This document shows positions 24,271 through 32,837 of a DNA stretch of 64,000 nucleotides, piece by piece; the stretch's first letter is position 1, and every line of letters begins with the position of its first letter. Below the pieces are notes generated by a model that ran no database searches, was not told the origin of the DNA, and worked only from the letters and a program-made list of their open reading frames with translations. Source of the stretch: Hyphomicrobiales bacterium (lineage in GTDB: Bacteria > Pseudomonadota > Alphaproteobacteria > Rhizobiales > Rhizobiaceae); the NCBI GenBank assembly GCA_900466475.1, contig UBMI01000010.1:620001-684000 (forward strand), written 5' to 3'. Made by a program: the position numbers and the translations under genes.

Positions 24271-25035
24271 TTATCCCATCCGATACTGGATATGTGCGCG
24301 GCCATGCACGGGTGATTTTTCGATATGGGCGCGCACGCCGAAGACGCGGGCGATCAGCGCTTCGGTCAGCACTTCCTCGGGCGTGCCTGCGGCCACGACC
24401 TCACCCTTCTGCAGCACGGCCAGATGGTCACAGAACATCGCTGCCAGGTTGAGATCGTGCAGCGCGATGATGGAGGTGAGGCCGAGTTTGGCGACCAGCG
24501 CCAGGATATCGAGCTGGTGCTGGATATCGAGATGGTTGGTCGGCTCGTCGAGCAGGAGTTCGCTCGGGGTTTGGGCCAGCGCCCGCGCAATATGCACCCG
24601 TTGCCGCTCGCCGCCAGACAGTGTCTGCCAGAGCTGGCCGGCGCGTTCGCCCATGTCGACGCGGGCGAGTGCTTCTTCGACCGCGGCATCGTCATCAGGT
24701 GCCCAGGAGGAGAGGAGGCCGCGATGCGGTGTGCGGCCGAGGCGGACGATATCGCGCACGGTGAGCTGCGTATCCGTCGTCGACTGCTGCTCGACGAAGG
24801 CTATGCGGCGGGCAAGGGCGGCGCGCGAAAGGCCGGAGACATCATCGTCGCCGAGGCGGATGATGCCGGATCTGACTTGCCGCAGCCGGCAGATCAGGCG
24901 CAGCAGGCTGGATTTGCCGGAGCCGTTCGGCCCGAGCAGGCCGAGCACCTTGCCCTTTTCGACCGATATGCTGACGCCATTGACGATGACGGTATTGCCG
25001 GCGGCATAGCTGACCTTGTCGACTGATATGCTCAT
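24271..25035 (-). CDS. ABC transporter ATPase, FecE/BtuD type
   Basis: This 254-residue ATPase has Walker A GPNGSGKSSLL, the Q-loop (FVEQQST), signature LSGGERQRV, Walker B ELLLDEPTNHLD and the H-switch IIALHDLN. The layout is that of iron-siderophore, heme or B12 importers. ATG 25035 overlaps the permease stop (ATGA), showing tight coupling. Because the operon sits behind a cobalamin riboswitch, corrinoid import is likelier than iron, although FecE-type and BtuD-type ATPases cannot be separated by these motifs. Confidence 0.9.
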   Translation of the reverse strand: MSISVDKVSYAAGNTVIVNGVSISVEKGKVLGLLGPNGSGKSSLLRLICRLRQVRSGIIRLGDDDVSGLSRAALARRIAFVEQQSTTDTQLTVRDIVRLGRTPHRGLLSSWAPDDDAAVEEALARVDMGERAGQLWQTLSGGERQRVHIARALAQTPSELLLDEPTNHLDIQHQLDILALVAKLGLTSIIALHDLNLAAMFCDHLAVLQKGEVVAAGTPEEVLTEALIARVFGVRAHIEKSPVHGRAHIQYRMG

Positions 25036-26072
25036 GCGCTTCTCCGCACGCGATAGAGGATGATGGCGAAGGCCGGGGCGCCGAAGAGCGCTGTGACGAC
25101 GCCGATCGGAAGGATCTGCTGCGGAATGATGATGCGCGAGACGATGTCGGCGCCGACCATGAAGATCGCCCCGCCAAGCGCCGTCGCCGGCAGCAGGCGG
25201 CCATGTGCGGGGCCGACGAGGAAGCGGGCGGCATGGGGAATGACGAGGCCGACGAAGCCGATTGAGCCCACCATGCTGACGACGGCTGCGGTCATCGCCG
25301 CTGTCACGCCGAGCAGGGTGAACTGTACGCGGCGCACTGCAATGCCGAGGGAGGCTGCGGCATCCGTGCCGAAGGCGAAGGCATCGAGCGCACGCACATG
25401 GGCAAGGCAGACGACAAAGCCTGCCAGTGCGACCGGCACGGAGAGATAGACATCCGGCCAGCGCACGCCGGAAAGCGATCCCAGCAGCCAGAAGAGCACG
25501 CCGCGGGCCTGTTCGGCATTGGCCGAGGTCGTGACGATATAGGAGGTCAGCGCATTGAAGAGCTGCGAGCCCGCCACGCCGCAGAGAATGATGCGCTCGC
25601 TGGTGCCGCCGGCACCGGCTGCCAGCACACCGACCAGCAGGAAGGCGACGACCGCGCCGATGAAGGCGCCGCTCGACAGGCCGAGTATGCCATAACCGAG
25701 GCCTAATATCATGACACTGACGGCACCCGTCGATGCGCCGGCCGAAATTCCGAGCACATAGGGTTCGGCAAGCGGGTTGCGCAGCAGCGCCTGCAGCACC
25801 GTGCCGCAGAGTGCCAGCGACGCACCGGCGCTTGCCGCCACCAGCGCGCGGCTGAGGCGGTAATCCCAGACGATGCCCTGATGGATGCGGCTGAGCTCGA
25901 ATGCCGTGCCGAACAGGCGGTTGGAGACCGCTTCTGCCGTGGTGGCGAGCGGGATTGATATCTCGCCGATCGATACGGCGAGACTGATCATGATACCGAG
26001 CAGGAGGAGGGCGGCGATGGTGAGCGTGGCAAGCGCCCACCATTTCCTCTGTGGCAAGGCAGCCTGGCTCAC
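25032..26072 (-). CDS. ABC transporter permease, FecCD/BtuC family
   Basis: This 346-residue protein has about nine or ten transmembrane helices and the family motifs RLSRALVAASAGASLALCGTVLQ, NPLAEPYVLGISAGAS and GFVGLVIPHAARFLVGP. It starts with GTG at 26072, which overlaps the TGA of the binding-protein gene (GTGA). It would act as a homodimer in the inner membrane with the ATPase below. Confidence 0.92.
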   Translation of the reverse strand: MSQAALPQRKWWALATLTIAALLLLGIMISLAVSIGEISIPLATTAEAVSNRLFGTAFELSRIHQGIVWDYRLSRALVAASAGASLALCGTVLQALLRNPLAEPYVLGISAGASTGAVSVMILGLGYGILGLSSGAFIGAVVAFLLVGVLAAGAGGTSERIILCGVAGSQLFNALTSYIVTTSANAEQARGVLFWLLGSLSGVRWPDVYLSVPVALAGFVVCLAHVRALDAFAFGTDAAASLGIAVRRVQFTLLGVTAAMTAAVVSMVGSIGFVGLVIPHAARFLVGPAHGRLLPATALGGAIFMVGADIVSRIIIPQQILPIGVVTALFGAPAFAIILYRVRRSA

Positions 26073-27085
26073 TGGGCCAGACCGAAGGACTGGATGCCCT
26101 TTGCCAGCGTCTCGATGCCGTCGATGGTTCTGATCGTCGGGTTCATCGACTGCGCGTCCATCATGATGAAGCGCTTGTTCCTGACGGCATCGAGCTCTTT
26201 CGTAACCGGATCGTTTTCCAGGAAATCCACCTTCACCTTGGGATCATCGGCGGCATAGCGGCGGCGGTCCATGGTGGCGATGACGATGACGGCGGGATTG
26301 GCCTGCGCAATCGTTTCCCAGCCGACGAGGGGCCATTCCTCTTCCGTCGTGACGACGTTCTTCGCCCCGAGCGTCTTCAGGATATAGGCTGGCGCGCTGT
26401 TCTTGCCGGCGATGAAGGCATCGCCTTTCACTTCCTTGCTGGAGAACCAGAAGACGACCGGCAGGTTCTTTGCCGCAGCACCGGCAACAGAGGCAACGGC
26501 CGCGGCCTCCCGCTTCTTCAGGTCGGCGATGACAGCATCGCCGCGATCCTTCACGTCGAAGATCTCGGAGAGTTCGGCGATTTCCTGATAGATCAGGTCC
26601 ATCGTGAACAGTTCCTTGCGCACGCCATCGCCGCCATCGGTATTGATCTTGGCGACGCAATCGGCCGGCGCGACATAGGTGTTGATGCCGAGATCCCCAA
26701 ACTGCTCGCGCTTGCCGACGGAGCCTTGCGTGCCGACATGCCATTCGAATTCGGCAGCCACCAGATCGGGCTCCGCGCCGACGACGGATTCGAAGCTCGG
26801 GTCATTGTCGGCCAGCCGTTTGATCCTGCTGTTGACATCGGCATATTGCGGCAGAACCGGGCCGACCCAGACGGCCGTGCCGGCGATCTTGTCGGCAAGG
26901 CCGAGCGAGAACAGCACTTCGGTCATGCCCTGGCCGATCGAGACGATCTTGGCCGGTGCCTTTTCGAAGGTGACCTGCTGGCCGCAATTGGTGAGGGTGA
27001 GGGGATATTGGGTGGCGGCAAGTGCGGGCGCAGCAAAGCCGGCCAGCCCGAGCGCGAGGGAAAAGCTCTTCAGAAGCTGTCGCAT
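26069..27085 (-). CDS. ABC transporter periplasmic substrate-binding protein (BtuF/FepB fold)
   Basis: This 338-residue protein has a clear signal peptide (MRQLLKSFSLALGLAGFAAPALA, cleavage near residue 23) and a class III binding-protein fold. The N-lobe opens with PAKIVSIGQGMTEVLFSLGLADKIAGTAVWV, the connecting helix includes IYQEIAELSEIFDVKDRGDAVIADL, and the C-lobe has NPAVIVIA and KRFIMMDA. Length and order fit cobalamin or siderophore binding proteins. It is the first large gene after the riboswitch and drives an overlapping operon with permease, ATPase and methyltransferase. Confidence 0.9.
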   Translation of the reverse strand: MRQLLKSFSLALGLAGFAAPALAATQYPLTLTNCGQQVTFEKAPAKIVSIGQGMTEVLFSLGLADKIAGTAVWVGPVLPQYADVNSRIKRLADNDPSFESVVGAEPDLVAAEFEWHVGTQGSVGKREQFGDLGINTYVAPADCVAKINTDGGDGVRKELFTMDLIYQEIAELSEIFDVKDRGDAVIADLKKREAAAVASVAGAAAKNLPVVFWFSSKEVKGDAFIAGKNSAPAYILKTLGAKNVVTTEEEWPLVGWETIAQANPAVIVIATMDRRRYAADDPKVKVDFLENDPVTKELDAVRNKRFIMMDAQSMNPTIRTIDGIETLAKGIQSFGLAQ

Positions 27086-27156
27086 GGAAAACTCTCGATC
27101 AAAGGAAAAGGGCTAGCGGAATGCCGGCGCGCGAACGATGGCCAGCGAGCGGGAGG

Positions 27157-27222
27157 CTAGCGGCGGATCGTCCAATCGAGACGGATGGATGGCGGCAGGT
27201 GGGGAGGGGTCTCGTCAATCAT
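27157..27222 (-). CDS. 21-aa peptide ORF between the cobalamin riboswitch and the ABC operon
   Basis: ATG 27222 has a near-perfect AAGGAG site with a five-base spacer (AAGGAGCAGACATG), stronger than that of the large gene that follows. The peptide starts MIDETPPHLPPSIRLDWTI and ends with two Arg. A CCGGGC...GCCCGG hairpin covers the region just upstream of the ribosome site. It could be an upstream translated element that couples the riboswitch to expression, or a conserved small peptide. Coding is supported mainly by the ribosome site. Confidence 0.45.
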   Translation of the reverse strand: MIDETPPHLPPSIRLDWTIRR

Positions 27223-27267
27223 GTCTGCTCCTTGTCCGGGCATCCCCGCCCGGCTTGATTGGATCGT

Positions 27268-27480
27268 GATCGACGGCAGGTCTCCTGGCTCGCGAATATG
27301 TGCCGGTCATCTGCCTTCCCGCGAAATCGCAGTGGCACGGCCCTGAGGCCGAGGGCATGATCGCTGAAACGATCAACCCCGAGATCGACAATCCGCTTAC
27401 AGTTGCGGGGGCAGCCACGGTCTCGGTCCCTCTTGGGTCGTCCTCACCGTGTTCCCTATTATTCCCCTCGGAGTTCTCTT
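27268..27480 (-). ncRNA. Cobalamin (AdoCbl) riboswitch
   Basis: Read on the minus strand, the element shows the conserved blocks in order: GGGAACACGGTG, ACCGTGGCTGCCCCCGCAACTGTAAGCGG, the B12-box core GCCACTG, CGGGAAGGC, and the 3' block GAGCCAGGAGACCTGCCG. All universally conserved segments of the class are recognisable. Downstream is a hairpin overlapping the ribosome-site region of the 21-aa ORF, then the BtuFCD-type operon. Cobalamin binding would shut off the operon. Boundaries are approximate to about 10 bases. Confidence 0.95.
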
Positions 27481-27564
27481 CGGGGAACCGTCGCCTCGAT
27501 CTATGACGCCGCCATGGGCGACGTCAAGCGCCGGAATGCGAAGTGTGTCGGGTCCGAGGCCGCC

Positions 27565-28797
27565 TTAGTGACTGGCGCCCGAGCCGCCGGCGGCGACAAG
27601 CGCGAAGGGCTGGCCCTCGACGGGGATCGTACGCACCTCCTTCAGCGTCTGCGTGCTGACGAGGCGAATCAAGCTGTGACGGGGATCGGTGATGGCGATA
27701 TCATCGCCGGCAACGGCCAGCCGCGGACGCGGATCGCGCCAATGACCATCCTTGCTGTAGGGCTCGGTCACGGTTTCCGATCTGACGATCTCGCCCTTGA
27801 CTGTATCGAGCAGATGCAGCCTGCCATCTTCGGTGAGGATATAGGCATTCTGAAACTTTGCCGGATCGAGCACAAAATCGACGCGCCGCGTTGGAAGGTC
27901 GATGATGCGATAAGGTGCGTCCGTATTATCAGGATCGATCAGCGCCAGCTTGTCCTCTCCGTAATTGCCGAGGAAGAACTGCATCGAGCGGCCGCCGAGC
28001 AGCGTCGAGACCTTGCCCCGCGGCAGCGATGCGCCATAGGCGAGCATTTCCACGCTCGGGCCTTCCGCGCCGCCGGGGCGGGCGATGAGCACGCCTTCCT
28101 CGCAACCGAAGGCGACGAGGCGGGCGGAGGTTGCCTCGCCATGCAGGCCGGTGCAGGGCGCGACATCGCCGATCTGCCGGCCATCCCGGTCGAGCACCCG
28201 CAGGCCCAGGCGTGGCGGCAGTTCGCCCTCCTTGACCGGCGCCTGCATGTTCGGCACGGAGACCAGCAGGTGATTGCCCATCGGCACAGCGACGCCGTGA
28301 TGGGCGGCGATGGTGTTGACAGCTTTCGGCTCCGGCTTTTCCTGCAGCAGGCTGCTCTCCTTCAAGAGATCGAAGCGGTCGGTCCGGTCGTAGAAAATCG
28401 CCACGTCATCGCCATGCGTCACCACATGGCCCGGCTTCTCGCCCTTTATCGTCGCGCCGATCAGCTTCGGCGGCGCCACCTCGAGATCGCGATGCTCTCC
28501 ATGATCGGAAAGGGCAATGCCGGTATCGATGGCATGAACGACATTCTCTTCGCCCTGGACGGCAAAGACCGTGCGCCCGGTGTCGCTCAGCGACAGGGCG
28601 GCATAACCCTTGAGATCGAAGCGGCCGATCTGTCTGCCGCTCGCAAGATCGATGGCGTGGACGACCGGCAGGCTGTGATCAGCCACGAAAAGCCGCCAAC
28701 TCTCCTGCTGTTCCTCCTCGGCGCGGGAAGCCGATGGCAAGGTGGCGGATGTGAGCGCAGTGGCGACTGCGAAGATAGCGAAAAGGTGCCGGGCCAT
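27565..28797 (-). CDS. aztD: AztD-like zinc metallochaperone, beta-propeller
   Basis: This 410-residue periplasmic protein has a signal peptide (residues 1-26, ending ASRA) and repeated beta-propeller blades (SWRLFVADHSLPVVHAIDLASG, KGYAALSLSDTGRTVFAV, RIIDLPTRRVDFVLDP). Histidine and acidic residues are conserved near the mouth (VVTHGDD, HHGVAVP, LHGEATSA, DPRHSLIRLV). It matches the AztD family of the zinc importer AztABCD. AAAGGAG precedes the ATG. A perfect palindrome that resembles a Zur box lies 14-30 bases upstream, which fits zinc starvation control. No aztABC genes adjoin it, so it would serve a remote importer. Alternatively it is a cobalamin-region beta-propeller of other use. Confidence 0.75.
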   Translation of the reverse strand: MARHLFAIFAVATALTSATLPSASRAEEEQQESWRLFVADHSLPVVHAIDLASGRQIGRFDLKGYAALSLSDTGRTVFAVQGEENVVHAIDTGIALSDHGEHRDLEVAPPKLIGATIKGEKPGHVVTHGDDVAIFYDRTDRFDLLKESSLLQEKPEPKAVNTIAAHHGVAVPMGNHLLVSVPNMQAPVKEGELPPRLGLRVLDRDGRQIGDVAPCTGLHGEATSARLVAFGCEEGVLIARPGGAEGPSVEMLAYGASLPRGKVSTLLGGRSMQFFLGNYGEDKLALIDPDNTDAPYRIIDLPTRRVDFVLDPAKFQNAYILTEDGRLHLLDTVKGEIVRSETVTEPYSKDGHWRDPRPRLAVAGDDIAITDPRHSLIRLVSTQTLKEVRTIPVEGQPFALVAAGGSGASH

Positions 28798-28810
28798 GAA
28801 ATCTCCTTTA

Positions 28811-28848
28811 ATGTAATAACATTACATCCTTGTTGTTATAAAGTTACA
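28811..28848 (-). promoter_or_regulatory. Zur-type operators upstream of aztD
   Basis: ATGTAAT-AAC-ATTACAT (28811-28827) is a perfect 17-base palindrome of the alphaproteobacterial Zur type. A second, looser copy, TTGTTATAAAGTTACAT, follows at about 28832-28848. Both lie between the ribosome site and the probable promoter of aztD. Confidence 0.65.
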
Positions 28849-29101
28849 TTTGCCTTGTCCAGTCGCGGATGTCGAATTTTTGAGAAATTCAGGGCGCCGG
28901 CCTTGTTCGATGTCTGGCCGGCTTTTCATCATGACCGGATAGCGGTGTATGACGCAGGCCATCGATAAGCGATTGCTGATCGCAGCTCACAAGCCTTTCC
29001 CGCATTCCTCGTCTAATCCGGATAATTCATCGACGCTATATCCCATCCGGCACAGCTTCTGGTGCCCGTCAGCATTCAACAGCCTTGCAGGGGATAAACC
29101 A

Positions 29102-30160
29102 TTGAGAACATCAGCATTTGCCGCAACCGATGCGAATACGCCGTTGCACCCTTTCTCCTTCGATCGCCGGGACCTGCGTCCCGAGGACGTGGCGATCGAT
29201 ATTCTCTATTGCGGCGTCTGCCATACGGACCTGCACATGGCCCGCAACGACTGGGGCTTTTCGGCCTATCCGGTCGTGCCGGGCCATGAGATTGTCGGGC
29301 GGGTGTCTGCCGTCGGGAGCGCCGTTTCACGCTTCAAGGCGGGCGACAATGTTGCCGTCGGCACGATCGTCGACAGCTGCATGGAGTGCCCCAACTGCCG
29401 GCGCAACGAAGAGCAGATGTGCTACAAGGGCGTGACCGTCACCTATAACGGCCAGGACCGGGTGACGGGCGAGATCACCTATGGCGGCTATTCAGATCAT
29501 ATCGTCGTGCGCGAGGAATTCGTTCTCAGCGTGCCCGACGGGCTGGACCTTTCGCGGGTTGGGCCGCTGCTCTGCGCCGGCATTACCACCTATTCGCCGC
29601 TGCGTACGTGGAATGTCGGTCCCGGCAGCCGGGTGGGCGTGATCGGGCTCGGCGGGCTCGGGCATCTCGCCGTCAAGTTCGCTTCGGCGCTGGGTGCCGA
29701 GGTGACTGTGCTGACGCGCTCGGCTGGCAAGGCCGCGACGGCGCGCGAACTCGGTGCCGACAAGGTGCTGCTGTCGACCGATGCCAAGGCGATGGAGGCT
29801 GCGGCCTTCGCCTTCGACGTGATCATCGATACCGTGCCTTACGAGCATGATCTCGGCCCCTATCTCGACACACTCGATTCCGACGGCACGCTGGTCATTG
29901 CCGGCTCGCTGGTCGATACGCCGAAATTCAGCAATCTGCCGCTGATCAGCGGGCGTCGGCGCATTGCCGGCACGCCGAGCGGCGGGATCAGGCAGACGCA
30001 GGAAATGCTGGATTTCTGCGGCCGCAAGAACATCCTGCCCGAATGCGAGATGATTGCCATGGGCGATATCGCCAAAGCCTTCGAGCGGCTGGAGCGCGGC
30101 GATGTGCGCTACCGTTTCGTTATCGACATGGCAACGATGCCGACGGCGCAGGCGGCCTGA
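29102..30160 (+). CDS. Zinc-dependent NAD(P) alcohol dehydrogenase (YahK/cinnamyl-type)
   Basis: This medium-chain dehydrogenase has 352 residues counted from the TTG at 29102 (LRTSAFAATDANTPL), whose ribosome site AGGGGA lies about nine bases away. It shows catalytic zinc Cys-His (GVCHTDLH), GHEIVG, the structural zinc four-Cys lobe (CMECPNCRRNEEQMC), GVIGLGGLGHLAVKF (NADP site) and a C-terminal VRYRFVIDM. Length and motifs match broad aldehyde reductases such as YahK. It converges with the LysR gene by a 6-base gap. Confidence 0.85.
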   Translation: MRTSAFAATDANTPLHPFSFDRRDLRPEDVAIDILYCGVCHTDLHMARNDWGFSAYPVVPGHEIVGRVSAVGSAVSRFKAGDNVAVGTIVDSCMECPNCRRNEEQMCYKGVTVTYNGQDRVTGEITYGGYSDHIVVREEFVLSVPDGLDLSRVGPLLCAGITTYSPLRTWNVGPGSRVGVIGLGGLGHLAVKFASALGAEVTVLTRSAGKAATARELGADKVLLSTDAKAMEAAAFAFDVIIDTVPYEHDLGPYLDTLDSDGTLVIAGSLVDTPKFSNLPLISGRRRIAGTPSGGIRQTQEMLDFCGRKNILPECEMIAMGDIAKAFERLERGDVRYRFVIDMATMPTAQAA

Positions 30161-30166
30161 CGTCGC

Positions 30167-31066
30167 TCACCGTTTCGGAATGGCGCGCAGCGCTTCCACG
30201 AAGACAGAAAGGGCCGGCGGCATCTGTCGCCGGCTCGGATAATAGATGGAATAGCCGGTGAATGGCGGGCAATAGTCTTCCAGCACGCGGATCAGCCGGC
30301 CGCTTCTGATATGCTCGGCGGTAAAGTCCTCGAAGACATAGACGAGGCCGGAGCCTGACAGCGCCGCTTCGACCATCATGTCCGAATCGTTGACCATGAA
30401 GCTGCCGGAGACCTTCACTTCGATATCGCGGCCGTCCTCGGTGAATTCCCAGGCATAGGCGCCCCCTACAGAGGTCATGTAATAGGTCACGCAATCGTGG
30501 TCGGCGAGGTCGCGCGGGGTTTTCGGTATCGGGTGGCGGGCGAAATATTCGGGCGAGCCGACGATCGCCGCGCGGATATCCGGTCCGATGCGCAGGCCCA
30601 CCATATCCTTGTCGATGCGTTCGCCGAAGCGAATGCCGGCATCGAAGCGCGAGGCGACGATATCCTCGAACCGATCGCCGATGATGAGCTCCACGCGGAT
30701 ATCCGGGTAGGTGCGGTGAAATGCCGGCAGGATCGGCATGACGAGCGATGTCGCGGCATGTTTGCCCGCGGTGATGCGCACGGTGCCGGAGGGCTTTTCC
30801 CTGAGATTGCCGAGTTCCTGCAGGCCGCGATTGATCTCGGCAAAAGCGGGCTGGAGGGTGAGAAGCAGGCGCTCGCCAGCCTCTGTCGTGGCCACGCTGC
30901 GGGTGGTGCGGGCGAGAAGGCGCATGCCGAGCCGCTCCTCCAGCTGGCGCATCATGTGGCTGAGACCGGAGGAAGAGATGCCGAGCCGGGCGGCGGCCCT
31001 GGTGAAGCTGCGCTCCTCGGCAACGATGAGGAAGGCGGCGAGATCATCGAAATCGTGACGCTTCAT
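30167..31066 (-). CDS. LysR-family transcriptional regulator
   Basis: This 299-residue protein has the helix-turn-helix LAAFLIVAEERSFTRAAARLGISSSGLSHMMRQLEERLG and a standard LysR substrate domain (TAGKHAATSLVMPILPAFHRTYPDIRVEL, GIRFGERIDKDMVGLRIGP). It is tail-to-tail with the alcohol dehydrogenase gene and 176 bases from the divergent YidB-like gene. Regulators of this subgroup often control a neighbouring aldo-keto or alcohol reductase, so the ADH gene is a candidate target even though it is convergent. Confidence 0.88.
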   Translation of the reverse strand: MKRHDFDDLAAFLIVAEERSFTRAAARLGISSSGLSHMMRQLEERLGMRLLARTTRSVATTEAGERLLLTLQPAFAEINRGLQELGNLREKPSGTVRITAGKHAATSLVMPILPAFHRTYPDIRVELIIGDRFEDIVASRFDAGIRFGERIDKDMVGLRIGPDIRAAIVGSPEYFARHPIPKTPRDLADHDCVTYYMTSVGGAYAWEFTEDGRDIEVKVSGSFMVNDSDMMVEAALSGSGLVYVFEDFTAEHIRSGRLIRVLEDYCPPFTGYSIYYPSRRQMPPALSVFVEALRAIPKR

Positions 31067-31242
31067 TGCTGATCTGTCTTCAGGAGTGAAAGGGAATGCG
31101 GCGGCTGCCTCACATATTTAGGGCAGGGGCGAGGGTGCCTGCAAGATCGGTGCCCGGTGCGACCCTTGGTCCTGCAAATCCGCAATGACACTAATTTGAC
31201 TCCGTGCTAATGTAGAATCTGCTGATGGTCGGAGGAGTAACC

Positions 31243-31587
31243 ATGAGTATTTTCGATGGCTTAGGCGGCGTTCTCTCTGACGTGCTTGCCGGCAGGCAAG
31301 TCGATTACGTCGCAGTTGCAACCAGAATATTCGACAATGCCGGCGGCCTGCAGGGCATTGTCTCCCAACTCAATTCGGCGGGTCTCGGCCAGCAGGTTTC
31401 ATCCTGGATCGGCACCGGCCACAATCTCCCGGTATCGGCAGAACAGATCGAGGCAGCCTTGTCCTCCGATCAACTGCGCGACCTTGCCGCCAAGTTCGGC
31501 GTCAACACCGACGAGGTCTCCAAGCTGCTTGCCGAGCATCTGCCGCAAGCGGTCGATGCGGCAACGCCCAATGGTACCGTTTCGTAA
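31243..31587 (+). CDS. YidB-like (DUF937) protein
   Basis: From ATG 31243 (behind GGAGGAGTAACC) this is a 114-residue soluble protein with the YidB/DUF937 pattern: SIFDGLGGVLSDVLAG, GGLQGIVSQLNSAGLGQQVSSWIGTGHNLPVSAEQIEAAL and LAAKFGVNTDEVSKLLAEHLPQAVD. The fold is a helical bundle of unknown molecular function. It is followed after 79 bases by a periplasmic protein gene. Confidence 0.88.
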   Translation: MSIFDGLGGVLSDVLAGRQVDYVAVATRIFDNAGGLQGIVSQLNSAGLGQQVSSWIGTGHNLPVSAEQIEAALSSDQLRDLAAKFGVNTDEVSKLLAEHLPQAVDAATPNGTVS

Positions 31588-31666
31588 GCCTGGAAGATGC
31601 GGGGCCACGGTGATGCGCGGCCCCGATGACGTGCGTGCCTTGACTGCCCCCAACCGAGGATATCCC

Positions 31667-32125
31667 ATGATTGCGAGATTGCTTGTGCCCGCTTCCGCCG
31701 GAGCGTTGATTGCCGCCGCCTTCTTCGTCTCTCCGGCCTCTGCGCTGACCATGAAGGAATGCAGCGCCAAATATCAGACGGCCAAGGCCGATGGCTCGGC
31801 CAAGGACATGAAGTGGAACGATTTCCGGGCGAAATTCTGCGGCGCTGATGCGGCCGCTGAAGATGCCGCCGATGACAAGGCAGTCGCCGCAACCACGGAC
31901 AAAGAGCCCGCAAAGGCGACGATGAAGGCGCCCAAGGGCGTGACCATGCCGAAGGCGATCGACAAGAAATATGCAAGCGAAACGCCTGCCAAGGGCCGGC
32001 TGCATACCTGCGTCGACAGCTACCATGCCAACAAGGATGCCGGCACGCTCAACGATCTGAAGTGGATCCAGAAGGGCGGCGGCTACTGGAGCCTCTGCAA
32101 TACGGCGCTCAAGGCCGGCGGCTGA
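31667..32125 (+). CDS. Secreted small protein with paired Cys motifs
   Basis: This 152-residue protein has a signal peptide (MIARLLVPASAGALIAAAFF ... SALT) and two similar short domains: MKECSAKYQTAKADGSAKDMKWNDFRAKFC near residue 30, and HTCVDSYHANKDAGTLNDLKWIQKGGGYWSLC at the end. They are joined by a charged Ala/Lys/Pro linker. Each domain has two Cys spaced about 27 residues apart, probably disulphide-bonded. GAGGA lies six bases before ATG 31667. The repeated C-xx-Y-...-LKW-...-C unit recalls the PsiF family, but the identity is uncertain. Confidence 0.65.
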   Translation: MIARLLVPASAGALIAAAFFVSPASALTMKECSAKYQTAKADGSAKDMKWNDFRAKFCGADAAAEDAADDKAVAATTDKEPAKATMKAPKGVTMPKAIDKKYASETPAKGRLHTCVDSYHANKDAGTLNDLKWIQKGGGYWSLCNTALKAGG

Positions 32126-32140
32126 GGCTTAACCGAACGG

Positions 32141-32170
32141 AGTCGATGTCATCGATAGATGGCATCGACT
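32141..32170. terminator. Hairpin between convergent genes
   Basis: AGTCGATG (32141-32148) and CATCGACT (32163-32170) form perfect arms between the periplasmic protein gene and the convergent clpP gene. The right arm overlaps the clpP stop. Confidence 0.5.
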
Positions 32171-32789
32171 ATTCCGGCATGGCCTCCGTCGGTTCTTCGC
32201 GATCCTGCAGGATGCGGTCGATGAGGCCCCATTCCAGGGCTTCCTCGGCCGTCATGAAGCGGTCGCGGTCCATCGCCTGTTCGAACTCATCATAGGATCG
32301 CCCGCAATGCTCGGCGTAGAGGCCGGTCATGCGCAGCTTGATCTTCCGGATTTCTTCGGCATGGATGAAGATATCGGACGCTTGTCCCTGGAAGCCGCCG
32401 AGGGGCTGGTGGATGAGGATGCTGGCATTGGGGAGTGCCGCCCTCTCGCCCGGCTGGCCGGCCATCAGCAGGAAGGAGCCCATCGAGCGCGCCGTTCCCA
32501 TGCAGAGCGTATGCACCGGCGCGCGGATGAAGCGCATCGTGTCGTACATGGCAAAGCCGCTGGTGACGACGCCGCCCGGCGAGTTGATATAGAGATTGAT
32601 CGGCTTCTTCGGGTTTTCCGCTTCGAGGAACAGAAGCTGGGCGCAGACGAGGGCGGAGACAGTGTCGTTGATCTCGCCGTTCAGAAAGATGATCCGCTCG
32701 CGCAGGAGGCGGGAGTAAATGTCGAAGGATCGCTCCCCTCGGGAGGATTGTTCGACGACCATGGGGACGAGTTGCATCGCTTCGCGCAT
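32169..32789 (-). CDS. clpP: ATP-dependent Clp protease proteolytic subunit, accessory paralogue
   Basis: This 206-residue serine peptidase would form a tetradecameric ring with ClpA or ClpX. The catalytic Ser is in MGTARSMGSFLLM (about residue 103), His in ILIHQPLGG and Asp in AMDRDRFMTAEEA, and YINSPGGVVTSG is present. The GTARSMGS stretch differs from the common GQAASMGA, which marks it as a divergent copy. Rhizobia carry several clpP genes, and no clpX or tig is adjacent here, so this is a secondary copy. GGAG lies seven bases before ATG 32789. Confidence 0.92.
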   Translation of the reverse strand: MREAMQLVPMVVEQSSRGERSFDIYSRLLRERIIFLNGEINDTVSALVCAQLLFLEAENPKKPINLYINSPGGVVTSGFAMYDTMRFIRAPVHTLCMGTARSMGSFLLMAGQPGERAALPNASILIHQPLGGFQGQASDIFIHAEEIRKIKLRMTGLYAEHCGRSYDEFEQAMDRDRFMTAEEALEWGLIDRILQDREEPTEAMPE

Positions 32790-32837
32790 CGGCGAACTCC
32801 AATTTTCCGGTGATTGATGGGGGAGAGGCCTGCCGCG

